A stretch of DNA of 64,000 nt from positions 5,771,001 to 5,835,000 of the forward strand of contig CM044873.1 of assembly GCA_024500155.1 (NCBI GenBank), given 5' to 3'. The first letter of the stretch is position 1. Each line of letters starts with the position of its first letter. Source of the stretch: Chenopodium formosanum (taxonomy: Eukaryota > Streptophyta > Magnoliopsida > Caryophyllales > Amaranthaceae). Shown here piece by piece: positions 46,369-59,900 of this stretch. The notes beneath the pieces were generated by a model, which was not told where the DNA came from, made no database searches, and saw only the letters and a program-made list of their open reading frames with translations. The position numbers were made by a program, and so were the translations under genes.

Positions 46369-47161
46369 GTTTGTTCTCTAATTGTTTAAAATTCTTGCAT
46401 ATTTGGTAGCAAGCATCTTGTCCAAAAGTATATTTTCTGATAAAAAGAAGAGAGAAACACATTAGTCTATGTTTGTGTGCTGATATATGGATAAAGTCAT
46501 TGCTGAAAAGTAAACCTTTCAGATATTTGATTGTGTGGCTCTCTTTTCATAATATTTCTATCACATAATTTAATTGCACTAAACTTTTTGCTAAGCTTAC
46601 TTTTTTTTAAAAATGACTTGGGCAATGCATGCTACATGAGTTTATTTGTTAAAACTTATTTGAGGTTTGTTCGAAATTTACGCATTCAACTTTATTAAAC
46701 AACATTCCTGATCAAAATAGTAGAGATTGTTTCTAATTGACCTTTGGTCCGATGTATTACAACTATTTGCATATTTACAGTGGATAACTAGACAGCTAGT
46801 GCTATGATCTATGAAGTATAACCTTTTTAATTCAGTCTATTTTACTTTAACAGTTGAGGGAAGATGTAACTTTGACTCCATTGGAAATAGACATTGAAAA
46901 TGCTGATTGCAACATTACAAAACCTATCTATGATAATCTTATGTAGTTCCATAGTTTAAGATAAGAGCAATTATGAGTACAGTTAGTATACATACAAATA
47001 TAATAAAAAGTTTGTCAGCCAGCATGTTGCTTATAACTAAAGCATAAGCAACTAGTTACTCTGTTTGTTGTTACATAGTTACATCCATTGCACATTTTCA
47101 TCATCCTTAGTTACTACAAACTAAAAAGTACTATCAACAATTACTTTACATATGTAAATTT
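46369..47161. other. Intergenic region between CYP89 and GEX1
   Basis: Promoter side of the third CYP89 copy and 3' side of GEX1. AT-rich; nothing else recognised. Confidence 0.35.
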
Positions 47162-49738
47162 TTATTTCAAATGCTTGCGTTTTCGGAGGTTATACTTTCG
47201 TTCATCACAACTCACAACAGAGTTTTCTGACTTTCTTTCCTCTTCAACTGGTGGCATATAGTTTGGATCTTCATGAATGCTTAAATCTTCGGGCAATTCG
47301 GTCTCCACCCATGAAATCCAATCAACTTCACTATCCACTTCCTCATTATCTGAAGGATAATCTCTTACTTTTTGAATGTTGTTTACCTTTTCTATCAAAG
47401 TTGCTAACATATTGTGATTTAATGCTTCATAGTCCCTGCAATAACCCAAATTAGTTTGTACATATACATAGACATCTGACTTAAGTACTTATAGTGATTC
47501 AAAAAGAAAATATTCTAAGTTTGTTGTTTGAAAATATGTCTTCTGTATACCTGTATGTAACGAAAGCAAACAAAAGCTGTATAACAGCATAAGCGCCAAG
47601 AAGTGATTTCACTATTGTTCTGAGTCGAGTTTTCTGTTCAATTTCGATAGATGTAAACTGCAGTATAATGCACTCTATTGTAAATGCAGTGCATAGACCT
47701 GCACAATTAGTGAAATATTGTTTCATAAAAATTAGCTTCTGCATATATACTTTGAAAAATCACTTAGTTTTCTGCAGGTAAGAAATACATACCTAGGTAG
47801 AGACTGCATCTGACAGAGTAAGTCTGCTTTGTGCTAGTAAACATGTAGAAAACGACGATTAGGAGGGAGTAGATGAAGAAAGCTTTAATAAGCCTTGACT
47901 CAAGCAACATGGCATTGTGCAGGGCAAAGAGCTTATCAATGGCAGTAAACATATTTGCTTGTTTCGACTCAAAAGTTTCCTAGAAAATTTAAAACATACA
48001 TATAAATTATAGTCAGTCCATGAGTTTATATTACATGTTTTTCTTCTTCAAATTAACTTAAGGTTTTGAGGTACAGTAAGTAATAACCTGAGCTTCCAAC
48101 ATTGATTTTGAATTACTGGCCAAAAGATTGTGAGCCTGTAGTAACTGTTCCTGTTGCTCCTTTAGTTCTCGGTGTTGCCCCTGTGCAAATCCTACCATCT
48201 GCTGTAAAGTAGCCCTGTAAGAAAAATCACAAGTCTTAAATTTCAGCAAAGAAAAACAAATCAGAATTCTTTTTTGGAGGAGCATTTTACCAAGGAAGCA
48301 TAAACCTTACAAGATGTATGAATCGGTAAATCTATGCTTACACACGATAAAACAGTACATGCTTCGCATATGTTACTAATGTTAGACCACATGCACCCAA
48401 TTTGAAGTGCAACTTTGTAACATAATTACATAACTAGTGTTTCTATATATGATGCTATCAGGTAAAATTATAGTACACAAATTTACTTTTGTCTATCTGT
48501 ATGTGTATGTGTGTGTTGAATTAGTCTACACGCGGTGTAGTGTACGTACCAATTCTCACAAAAAAAAATCAAAAAAATTACCTGCTCTCTTGAAGAGCTT
48601 TAGACTGAAAATCAGTAAGAGACTGAAGACCCTGAAGAGCCTCTGATTGACTTGCAAGAAGTAGTTGCTGTTTCTCTATCGAAAGTCCGGCCATATCAGC
48701 AATATCATCAGTTTTTCCCTGAAGGTTATGCAGCTTTAAAGACAACGCCGCTCCAAGACTAGTAACCTCCTTTTCAACTTCAGATGCCTTCTTCTGCAAA
48801 ACTTCAATGTCCTGTCTAAGATGACTATAAGATTCTTCTACTCTTGCAATACTTTCTTCCATTTTCTCCTTCATTAGTCCTTGTCCTACTAGTAACTCTA
48901 CTTGAGACAAGGCAATACCTCTCGCTTCCTCGTTCAGCTCCTTTGTGTGCTTCATGACAATGCCTAAGTCACCTAGCATGTTCTTAAGGTTGTCTCCCAC
49001 CTTTTGTGTTTGTTCATCAATCGATGTTATTGAGTCTTGGATTTGGTTCGAGTTATAGAGCAGAGTATCTGATTTTTCTTCAATAGTTTCTAGTTTTTCT
49101 TCTGTTGATAATGCTGAATTCTTCAAGTCATTTACCAAACTTTCAACTTGAAGCTTAAAAGCCTTAGACCTGCCAAAAACTGTAATTAGAAAAAATAAAC
49201 ACCACCACTACTATGTAATGATTCGAGTATAATAACTTAACTGTAACTGATGGCAAATTGAGTTGGTCTCAAGGTAAAATTCCAAATAAGTCTTGTGATC
49301 ATCATTGTTCAGCTTTCGAAGACAATCAACCATGAAACTATCCGCGTTACATGAAGGGAAAGGATCCCTCCCAGAATCTCTTTGGAAACAATCACTAAGA
49401 AGCCAAGCAAGCCTACTTCTCTTTTCCTCTGCTGCAAAAATCTCTGAACACGAAGAAAACAAATTCTTGTACGCGTAAAACCAACAAGGATTCGATCCTC
49501 CTAACTTCATCCTTGCATTTTGAATTAGTTCAACTGCTTTAGGATCATCCAAGGCTTCCAAAGAAAACTCAGCAACCATACCATTTATATTATTCGCGTT
49601 CTTTGAATATTGGTGATTATTACTGGAAGATGAGGAGGTTTTAGAAGAAGAAAACCAGCCCCATGAAAAAGCATGGCCTTTCAACAAAAGTGTAAGAAAT
49701 ATTAGCAAGATGTATACACAAATACGACCATTTCCCAT
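47162..49738 (-). CDS. GEX1: Gamete expressed 1 (GEX1), nuclear-membrane protein for nuclear fusion
   Basis: Six exons on the minus strand: 49738-49242, 49169-48582, 48214-48088, 47979-47793, 47698-47551 and 47435-47162, giving 606 residues. A signal peptide (VYILLIFLTLLLKGHAF) is followed by SWGWFSSS, a Cys-rich domain (about residues 60-165) with C-W-F-Y-A-Y-K-N-L-F-S-S-C, DCFQRDSGRDPFPSC and D-C-L-R-K-L, long coiled coils (about 170-400), three hydrophobic segments near residues 430-505 (FFIYSLLIVVFYMF, FTIECIILQF, GAYAVIQLLFAFV) and an acidic tail ending in basic NLRKRKHLK. This is the layout of GEX1, the plant counterpart of yeast Kar5 and fish Brambleberry, needed for nuclear fusion in gametes and in the female gametophyte. 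The start at 49738 (MGNGR) gives the best signal peptide; MKSK at 49750 is an alternative. Confidence 0.92.
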
Positions 49739-52035
49739 CTTCGACTTCATCGATATATCAAGATCACTGACAACAACCTTATGATACAAATTTAATCCTG
49801 CATATGCAATAATAAGTATCATAATTACTTAATTTTATATATGCTGCATTTATATTTCATATGAAAGAAATCATGCATTAGTGTACTTGCCAAACGTTAC
49901 AAGATATGCATTATATTTTGCTTCATGTATCAAAGTTTTCTTAACCAAGCAAGTACTAATTATCTTAAGGAAGCAATTTTTTGCACGATTACTTTTTTGT
50001 AAAAAAAAAAAATGTACTTCCTATACAAAAACACAATAGATAAAAATATACAAGTATCCAAGACATAAATTCAAATATCGTCTACATAATTTGTTCCTTA
50101 GGGCTCTTATATATCAAAACATATACAAATACTACGTGTATATTACATATGAATATAATTGTAACTCATAGTACATTCCCCCAGTTCTCAGAATTTCAAA
50201 CTATATCAATGACTAAAAACTGTGTGTTCGTTCATACAAGTTCGGTAACTTTGTTACAATATACTAATTCATGAATTTTCTTTTTGATGAACATACAATG
50301 GACAGCAGGTTTGTAAAGTACACAAAAGTTTTGAGTCACAAAAATACAGAGTTTGCAAATAATCTTTAAACAGGTTAAAAACTCGTGATTAAAAAAAACA
50401 AAGAGTGATAACAAATATTCATATGTATAATTTACCAAGAAAATGAATAAATAAAACAAAGAGTGAATACTGACAAAAGAAATTGCAGGGGAATATGAAA
50501 GAAATTCGGAAAGTATACTTAACAAGTAACAATTTTGTCAAAAAAAAAAACAAGTAACAACGGCTTTTAATGGAGAGACTTTTGAAGAGGCACGAGGATG
50601 TTTGGCGCGCGGGGTAGAAAGACACACAAGAGTCGTCAGTTATTTTGTAAGGGCATTCTTGTCACATTTTGTAGTTTTCTAATATGTCAAGGTAAAAATC
50701 GGTCATTTTCAAGGTCAAGGTCATATCTGTTCTTTAATCGCAATTTATCTCTTTAGTTACAATTTAATTGCAACATTGTTTTCTTTTGACGGATTTTCTC
50801 AGTCTCTCTCTTCATCATATGTATTTGTGTGCCTCTTTTTTCTCTTTCTATATCCCTCCTCTCTTAAAGTACTCTGCGACTGTAAAAACATTAAGGAAAT
50901 ATTTTATGCCTTATATGTACGTGATGCTATGAAAGTGTTTGGAAACTATAATTACTTCCTTTGCTTTTTTTAAAAGCTTCAATTGGACTTTTTGCACGCA
51001 TCATCCATCTTAACCAATTTTGACTAATGTTAGTAATTTATACGGAGTAGATAAGAAAAACATATAGTATTGTAGGTTTTTGTTAAAATCGTCTTAATGA
51101 ATAGTTAATTGTTATATCTATTAAATAATTCAATATATTGCTGGTAAAATTTTTACATCGACATATAAGCCCAATCAAAATAAACACTTAATAAAAACAA
51201 AGAGAGTGATACACTAACCTATTTTACATATCTATAAAAAATTAACATGTACGATCGTGCAATGCCTTTTTAGACATTGCAATAGAATGTGGTGGGCTGG
51301 GGTGTGCAAAGGGTCTTTATTTCTAGATGGTCCAATAATTTGGCCCAGTCATTTAATTATTTTAAGGCATATTCTTAAGTGCACACTTATGCACCTAAAA
51401 ATAGGTGTAACAGCAGCACCATCTTACAATTGAAGGACCAATTATTAAAGGCAAATATATTCAGCAGGCAATGGGATAAATTGAATATGACAAGAGAGAA
51501 GTACATGTTAACTTGGTTTGAAGCCTTGAACAATATAACAAGTATGAGAATGTTGATGCCAATTTTCTGATTTGGGGAGAGTAAAATTATTCAAGGTTTC
51601 ACAATTCCTTATTATTTTAATTTAAATGGCACACAAAGAAGTTGAGATGTATAAGTTAGAATTGCTACACATACTTTTTTTTTTTTCAATAAAAAGAGAT
51701 AGATGTTATAGAGATGAATAAGTGTCAGTATAGGCTAAGATTTTAGCAATTTCTTTTACATTGTAAAATATTTGGATCTCCTATTAAAATAATATTTATA
51801 TAGGATATCTATTTGCTACCATATCCATATGTATTAGAATTTTTTTTATAAGTTTCTATTGAGTCCTCACATTATGCTTATATTGGATTATTGGAGTTTA
51901 TGATTTGGTGAAACATATTTGTCACTTCCTTTATTCAAATTAAGTTTGTAAAAATATTTAATTAGTTGGAGAGTATAAATAGGTTGTATATTGTATTAGT
52001 TCATTTTTAACAGACATAATAGAAATATACATTTA
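49739..52035. other. Intergenic region upstream of GEX1
   Basis: GEX1 promoter side, then AT-rich DNA with scattered homopolymers. No gene is supported; the open frames are short and have low complexity. TTTGGCGCGCGGG at 50601 is a lone GC-rich spot. Confidence 0.35.
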
Positions 52036-52040
52036 CTCCT

Positions 52041-52998
52041 TGATAAATTAGAGAGAAGTAGAAAATAATTAGAGTAGAATTGCTTGCCTTCTCATTGAAA
52101 ATAATTGGGAATATATAGAGTTACAAAGATATCAGGAATTAACTAAAATATAAAAGATAAATATAAGGAAATATTCTATCAAATCTCCTAATATACGATA
52201 ATATCTCAATACCCCCTCAAGTTGGAGCATGGGGATCAAAAATGCCCAACTTGGAGAGAAGATAATCAAATTGTGCTTTCCCAAGTGCCTTTGTAAAAAT
52301 GTCAGCAAGCTGTGAAAATGTCGAAACATGAGAATTCGGCTTGTCAAATAAATAATATAGTCCATCTCGCCTAATTCCCGTTCCAATCAGCTGCTTCAGT
52401 CGGTCCTATATAGCACACATATATGAGTTAAATTGAACAACAACATTTAATTGATCACTGAGTTGTGTAACGGAAAGTAAATTGCAATTAAGATGTGGCA
52501 CAAAAAGGACTCCAGAGATAGTTATTTGATCGGATAATTTGACCGATCCTTCCAAAGTAGCAAAAACACTTTCACCATTCGGCAATCCAACGGGACATTC
52601 AATATAACGAGTGTCAAATAACCAAGATTTATTGCCGGTAACATGATGAGTAGCTCCGGTATCTATAATCCAACAAGTATCATCAAATTGACGATATAGA
52701 TGATTTTCATGAATTTTTGCATTACCCACAATTATAGGTAAAGGGGACGAAGGTGGTGTCTCACCACCGGCCATGGTTGTGATTTTGAAGGAAAAAAAAA
52801 ATTTAACCTGCTCTTGATACCATGATAAATTAGAGAGAAGTAGAAAATAATTAGAGTAGAATTGCTTGCTTTCTCATTGAAAATAATTGGGAATATATAG
52901 AGTTACAAAGATATCAGGAATTAACGAAACTAAAATATAAAAGATAAATATAAGGAAATATTCTATCAAATCTCCTAATATACGATAATATCTCAATA
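52041..52998 (-). mobile_element. Small deleted Ty1/copia retrotransposon with both LTRs
   Basis: Two nearly identical LTRs of about 171 bp (52041-52211) and 176 bp (52823-52998) are flanked by the 5-bp duplication CTCCT (52036-52040 and 52999-53003). On the minus strand the 5' LTR is followed by TGGTATCAAGAGCAGG, a primer-binding site for initiator Met-tRNA typical of Copia, and the 3' LTR is preceded by the purine tract CTTGAGGGGG. The LTRs differ by single bases and a 5-bp indel, so insertion is fairly recent. Only about 610 bp of interior remain. Confidence 0.9.
52227..52774 (-). pseudogene. Copia polyprotein remnant with an internal deletion
   Basis: The frame starts MAGGETPPSSP at 52774 and shows the retroviral-type aspartic protease motif DTGATHHVTG and a following P-H-L-N-C-N-L-L-S-V block. 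After an in-frame TAG at about 52403-52405, the same frame goes on with the GAG-pre-integrase motif LIGTGIRRDGLYYL and jumps to the end of RNase H (LADIFTKALG, then KLGIFDPHAPT and a stop). Integrase, reverse transcriptase and most of RNase H are missing, so one large internal deletion fused the two parts. Not functional. Confidence 0.8.
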
Positions 52999-53003
52999 CT
53001 CCT

Positions 53004-53506
53004 CCTTCTTCATCTTACTCTACTGACCAAAACTCAAGCTCTACTTTAATGGCTTCCTTCTCTCTCTTCTCTTTTCTTCCTCCTTAGATTAACAAACTTT
53101 AACAGCTTAATTTTATTCCACTAGTGAGATAATCTTATAAGGACTAATCTTACAAATGAACCGTCCTTAAGAAAAAAAATACAGAGTAGTAAATAATTTA
53201 ACCCGTGCATTACACGTGTTGAAACCAAATTCCCAATTGAGAATGTCAAAATAAAAGAATAAAATCCACATCTGTATAACCGTATGGCATTGAAATATAA
53301 GCTGCGTGCCGTCTAACAAATAATACTTTGTACTTTATAATATTAAGTTGCATACTTGCATGAACTAAAAACTTACTATAAATAGGGTTCGGGTTGTAGG
53401 GTAAGAGGCATCCTCATTAATTAGTAATACTTAGAGCTATTCAAAAAAATCAATCAATTTAATTTGTTGATCTTCTAAATACTACTATATTATTATTATT
53501 CCAAAA
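53004..53506. promoter_or_regulatory. Upstream region of the Cys-rich peptide gene
   Basis: About 500 bp between the Copia element and the peptide gene. CTATAAATAG at about 53376 is a strong TATA box, 130 bp upstream of the start codon at 53507. The rest is AT-rich. Confidence 0.45.
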
Positions 53507-54416
53507 ATGGAGGGCAAGCTAATTATTTCCAACAAGAAGAATGTATTAACAATATTCCTTGTTCTTGCATTAGGTAATACCGTTATACTGTATAATATGT
53601 AACTATACTTCGTAATTTTATTAGTCTGGATCCTGCATGCGCGGATTATTTGTATATTTTCTAAATTGGTATTGATTTGAAAAATTTATGTTACGATGAT
53701 TTGGTGTTATTAAATGTTTGTTATTAATTGTCTATTTTTATTTTCATTTTGGTACGTACTTTGTGTTTAATTTTTAACATTTAATTTGCAGTGCAATTGA
53801 TGTTGGGTGGAAAAGTACTAGGATGTGCTGATGTTGGAGAAGGTTGTGAGGGAGGTTTATGCTCAAATACCTTGGGTGGAGGTGTATGTCAATATGGTAA
53901 GCCTTAAACAAATCCCCTATTAATTATATACTCGGATTGTATCACATATAGATCATATACAACATTAATTACATAATATGAATTATAAGGTACTCCGTAC
54001 AAGATAAATTGGTATCGCACTTCTCATTAGTCCCATACTCCCATGTCGTATGTTATATTCACAAGTCACAACCCTTTAAAATTCAAGTATATATATAATC
54101 AACCTAGAAAGTGAGGCCGATAAAAAATTGAGTTTTACTCATTGTATTTTTTTACGCTGTATATATATAATTTCGTTGATGAGATTAATTTGTTACACCA
54201 CGTACGTACCAATTACTTGTATCACATGCGGATGTGTATATAATACTATAAGATCGATATTGAAACAAGTTTATTTTTGCAGAGCCTCTCTCAGGTTGCA
54301 AGGGAACTGGGGAAAGTTGTGGGTTTTTTGATGCTCCATGCTGTGGAAAAAGGGTTTGTTCAGCCAGGTACTTGCTCAGCCCCATGAAAATCTTCAACAA
54401 TATCTTAATTAATTAA
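53507..54416 (+). CDS. Small secreted cysteine-rich (knottin-like) peptide
   Basis: Three exons, 53507-53573, 53792-53896 and 54283-54416, give 101 residues. Exon 1 and the start of exon 2 encode a signal peptide (VLTIFLVLALVQLMLGG). Exon 2 encodes a Cys-poor half, G-C-A-D-V-G-E-G-C with two further Cys, and exon 3 encodes C-x6-C-x6-C-C-x4-C, the spacing of inhibitor-cystine-knot peptides such as plant knottin-type antimicrobial peptides. The sixth Cys of such a knot is missing in this reading; the tail is RYLLSPMKIFNNILIN. A donor inside exon 3 (GCCAG|GTACTT at about 54366) and an acceptor at about 54555 (GATCCCAG) would give an alternative tail containing that Cys. A defence role is inferred only from fold and signal peptide. 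Confidence 0.7.
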
Positions 54417-55154
54417 TCATCATGGGATCATATATCTACTGTTAATAAGTATTATTTCAGCATTATATATATGTGTGTTTGATTCCGAATTTAACTTGAT
54501 TTGCCATGTTCATTTTGTTGCATGTATTTCACTTTTATTTCCATTATGATCCCAGCTATGACTGGTCAAATTGTAATTCTTCCAATGGATTTTGGGAGTT
54601 CATGATAATAAATTTATTTACGATCATTCAGTATTATCATTGTCGCTACTACTATTATTATTATTATGATCTTGCTAACAAAAAAAGTACTCAACGAAAG
54701 AAGTACTCGATCTTTTTTATTCCCCTCCCCAGTCCCCACTATCCCACACTTCCAAGGGTTGTTTAGTCAAGTTTTTGAAATGGATTAAAATGGAGTCAAA
54801 GTCTATTCTATCTATTTTAGTGTTTAATAAGTATTTTAGATATGATATTTTATACTAAATTAAAAGAGCTTTAATTCCATCCCTTCCCCCTTGAATCATA
54901 TAACCTCGCCAGCTCACCTTATTCTTAAAGACTCATAATCTATTTATCTAATGAAATGTAAAAATTATTTCAAACTAAACAAGTTTAAACAAGCAAGGGA
55001 TTTAGAATTCATACCTCCTTCACCTCCCTGGCTCTTAAGTTAGTATGAAATTTCATACCAATAAATTCCATTTTTTTTTTATGCAAACCAATACATTCCA
55101 ATATAATGAATCAAACGTCGTTCTCGTTAAAAAAAATAAAATAAAATAAAATAA

Positions 55155-55185
<31 letters not shown>

Positions 55186-56965
55186 GTAATGAATCAATCG
55201 GCCCCTTCATATGTTAATAGGTTTAGCCAGCTAATCAAGTCGACTTGGGACTTGAAAGTTCCAGATCAATAAGGCTTTAATCTGTTAAATATAAATCCAT
55301 AGGTTAAGATAAGCCCAAAATATGTAAGTAGTACATAATTTGGTTGTTTAGTGTTTTAATGTTTACACTTTATAAGCCATTCTGCCCATTCACAATTGAT
55401 CCATTGGCCCAATTCATCCTTTTTTTTTTTCAAACAAACATGTGCCACCCTCTTCTTAGCTCTCATTCCCTTTTCAATTTTTCATTTTGTTTTAATAAAT
55501 ACTAGTATTAAAATTTCAACCCTGTATTTTTTTGTTTTAATTATTATAAAAAAATAATAATAAAATAACACGGCGTGTAGAGAAATTGCTGACAAGGAAA
55601 TGTACGTAATTTACATACACTTGTAGCTCAAATTGCTGACATTCCAACATCTCATACTACGCATTACTACTGCTAATACAACAAAAAATTGAACAGTATC
55701 GATATCATAGTGTGTAATGCTTATACTAATTTTCATTTATTCTATAACAATTGCGTAAAATGGACCCAAATTGAAACAGAATTTAATTACATGAATAGTA
55801 ACATAATGTACAGTAGTTAATTACATGATTAGTAACATAATTATTTAAGTAGCTATTGTTCCTCAAAAAAATAAAATAAAATAAATAAATAAAATACCAA
55901 ATATATATATATTATATACACTTGGGCAATAATGGAGCCAGGTAAAAAGATTAATCTTGGTGAAGATGTTAAGCTGTCAATCAAAATGATAAAACTAGGG
56001 TGCGGCCCTACCTTAATGATTTTTTATATCAACTTTTTACTCTTTTATAGATTTATTTTGACCCTTTGGCTCTCCACGCTTTCAACCCATTATGTTTCAC
56101 TAATCACCATCACTATCACTATTCTCTCTATCAATTTAAAGTGCCTTTAAACATTATTAACTTGGCTCAAATGTACTTCTAGTTTCAATTCTTTCCATGG
56201 AACCTCCAAATGTATTAGCGCGTAAAATTCTAGGAAATTCTTATGGATAACACTATTATAAGGGATGCAGATGTTGTACCTTTTTTAACAAAATAGGAAG
56301 TATTGTGGAATCAGACGGTCTAATAATCTTTCCTACCTATGAATTTACTTGAGCTTTTCCATGATGATGTTTTGGAAAGTCCGTCTAATTTGAAAACCAA
56401 TAACAGCAATGTGTGCCTAGCAGCCTAACCCAAGACAAATCATTATCTCAAATAAAACTACACCATGCCTCCTTTGCACGCCAATGTTTTCTGCACCAAC
56501 GTTATTTTTTTTGTTAATCCCAGTTCGTGGAGGGGAGCACTACACAGCAGCCAAACACCTTCATATTAGTGTTGCATATTACTTACTCCTATTTGTGAAT
56601 GTTAGTCTTGTTACATGATAACAATGGACCTCAAAGTAAAAATAACATATTCTTCTATAATTACTGCTTAATGGAGCAAAAAGAGTTAAAATTAATCAAG
56701 TAATTGACATTCTTTATACAACATCATCTGTTGATCTTACATTATATGTACATACATTGTCAGATTTCGCACCATGCATGATTTACAGACTTATATCATC
56801 TAAGTCTAGCAATCCAAACACATTTCATACTTTAACTTCTGATCATCAAGCAGTAGGAGATAAAATCTTAGAGAGAATTTTGCAAGCTTATACAAGTATA
56901 TGAATACAAAAAGCACTCTTCATAACAAACAGAAGAATATTTATGCTGAAATCTGAAAAAATTTA
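54417..56965. other. Intergenic region between the Cys-rich peptide gene and BRL2
   Basis: It includes the possible alternative last exon of the peptide gene (54556 onward). An (AAAAT)n-(AAT)n microsatellite lies at about 55130-55185. The last few hundred bases before 56966 should be the BRL2 3' UTR. No other gene is supported. Confidence 0.4.
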
Positions 56966-59900
56966 TTAGCTACTATTGCTGGAACTAGATGAACCAGGCA
57001 CCAGTTCCCTCAACAAGGCGACGACCTGCAACATATTAGGCCTTCTGGAAGGGAAATCATCGACACATCTCATCGTGATGTCGAGGTATCTCACCATCTC
57101 CTTCATTTCCTCTGCATCTGCCTCAATTGATTTCTTAGTAACTGACAGCAATTCTGAATCAATTACTTCAGGTCCTTTGCCTTCTCTGACTTTCATCTTA
57201 ACCCATCCTACCAAGTTGGTGTCTCCGAAATCCTCCTTATCGGTTGGCCTCTTCCCTGTTAGGAGTTCTAGCAAGACAACCCCAAATGAGTAGACATCAC
57301 CTTTTGCAGTGCATCGGAAACTCTGATAGTACTCGGGTGGAACATACCCTGGAGTCCCGGCCAATGAACTAACACTCAAGTGAGTATCCAGGGCACTTAT
57401 GAGCCTTGCCATCCCAAAATCAGACACTCTAGACTCCATTTCATGGTCTAGCAGGACATTGCTAGACTTCATATCACGGTGTATAATATGTGGAATGCAG
57501 TTATGGTGAAGGAAGCAAAGTCCCTTAGCTGCTCCTCGCGCTATCTTCTTCCTCTCTTCCCATGTAAGAATCCTCCGATCTTTACCTCTTTCTCTCCCAT
57601 GAAGCATGTCTTCCAAACTACCATACTCCATAAATTCATACACAAGAAGTCTCTCTTCTCCTACCTTACAGTATCCTAAGAGTGGGACTAGATTCTTATG
57701 CTTGATCTTCCCTAGAGTTTCCATCTCGGCCATAAACTCCCTGTCACCTTGATGACTAAGCCTTATTAACTTCTTGATTGCAACACTTGATCCATCCTTC
57801 AACGTCGCCTTAAAGACCTCCCCAAATCCTCCATGCCCTATCATACTCGCGGCTGAAAACCCATTAGTAGCCTCAATAAGCTGAGAGAACTTGAGCTTCC
57901 TTAGCTGCCTCTGAAAAGTAGCCACATTGATGCTCAATGGTTCCCTCTCTTTTTCTATCTTCCATGTTGTCGCGGCATGTGCAGCCTGTAAACTATGCAG
58001 CATCTTAGCATCCTCTTTTTCTTTCTTCTTCACTCGTATTGCAATAGCTGACACAATCAAAATGCACACAGTTGCAATCGCAACCAACAATCCTATAACA
58101 ATGCTGTTAGTCAACGACGATTTAGATGACCGCCCTTTATCTCTTCCTGTATCATCCTCCACCGGCGTACTCCCTGCATTTACATCCTTGCATTCAGGCA
58201 AAGGCACCCCACAAAGGCCAGGATTATTTGCATACTGAGTAGCTGGAAGTGTACTAAGCTGCCCTCTCTGCGGAATTTGTCCTGTCAACTGATTATTCGA
58301 CAAATCGATTTGCACCAAAAATGACAGATTGGAAAATGAATCAGGAATTTCACCCTGCAGCCTGTTATAAGATGCATCAAAAACACCCATATTCTTCAGA
58401 TTCCCAAGACTTGCAGGAATTTCACCAGACAACTGATTGTGGGAAATCTCAAGCACTTGTAATGCCACCATATCACCCAACTCATCAGGAATTTTCCCAT
58501 GAAGTTGGTTATAAGAAAGATCAAGATACTCCAAAGTTTGATACTGAGTAAACAAACTCAGGATCGCCCCCGAGTACAATCTAGTAAAATCACAGTTCTT
58601 CAGGGAAGGTACTTGAAGCAGCCTCTCAGGTCGAATCCCCGCAAACTCGAGCAACCCACCAACACCTTTGCAAGTATTGCCAACATTCCTCACAAACACC
58701 AAAGTATTTCCTGATAAAATCCCATATAATTTGGGACTTCCTGGCTGTCTTCCTAGCCTAGGTGGGATTTCACCAGTGAGATTATTGCTATTCAAATCAA
58801 GCCAAACTAAAGTCCTACAGTTTGCCAATTCTGTAGGAATTTCTCCTGTAAAGAAATTATTTCCAAGCTGCAAAACAGCAAGCCTCTGCAACAGCCCAAA
58901 TTCTTTAGGAATATGCCCTGTAAGCTGATTTGAAGTCAGAGAAATCCACTCCAAGTTAGTGATATTGAACAACTCCTTTGGAATCTCTCCGCTTAGACGA
59001 TTATTATTCAATATAAGATCCTTCAGCTTACTACATTGCCCGATTTCTGGTGGGATTTCGCCTTCCAACCCATTATACCACGCAAAAAACTGTTCAAGAT
59101 TTCCCATCTTACTAATCTCAGCAGGAATAGTCCCATTCAGATAGTTCAAGCTAAAATCCACCGTCTTCAAACTCGAGCATTTAGCCAACTCAGGCGGTAT
59201 TCTGCCTGCTATAAGATTATCAGGCAGCCTAAGCTCCTCCAGAGAAGAATTTCCTGCACACAAGTCAGGCGGAATCGGTCCTGACAGTCTGTTAGAACTG
59301 AAGTCCACCACCCTCAGCGTAGCACACGACGATATAGTCCCCGGAAAAGAACCTGTAATCACGTTGTTGCTCATCACCAGCGAGTCCAGAGACTGCAGGC
59401 CTGACAACGCCTGTCCCGGGAACGGCCCTGACAGGTTGTTGTTTGACAGGTCCAGAATCTGAAGCCACTTACAGGATGACAGAGAACCAGCAGGAACAGC
59501 ACCTGATAGATTGTTGTAAGCAATATGAAGCTCTGTGAGGGACCCACAGGCCTGCCATACTTCTGCAGGAATTGAGTCTGCAAGATAGTTATGAGACAGG
59601 TCGATTATCTGTATACTTGGCAGACTACCTAAATAGGGAGGAATTTTTCCACTGAACTGATTCATGGACAGATTCAGAGTCTGAAGATTGGTGCAGGAAT
59701 TAGCAGAAATGGCCTCGAAAAACGGAAGTGGCCCTGAAATTCTGTTAGCAGACAGGTCAAGAACCTGCAGTTTACTAATACTACTACTGCTAGAGGTAGA
59801 ACTCAGAAAATCTTTTGACAGTAAACCAGTCAGATTATTACCCGAAAGATCAACCGTATTTAGATTTGTGTACAGCGTGAGTAAATTGACAGGAAGAGCT

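Noticed and set aside
47499..48285. Separate short minus-strand proteins of 62-81 codons
   Set aside because: They are individual GEX1 exons with intron read-through, merged into the GEX1 gene model.
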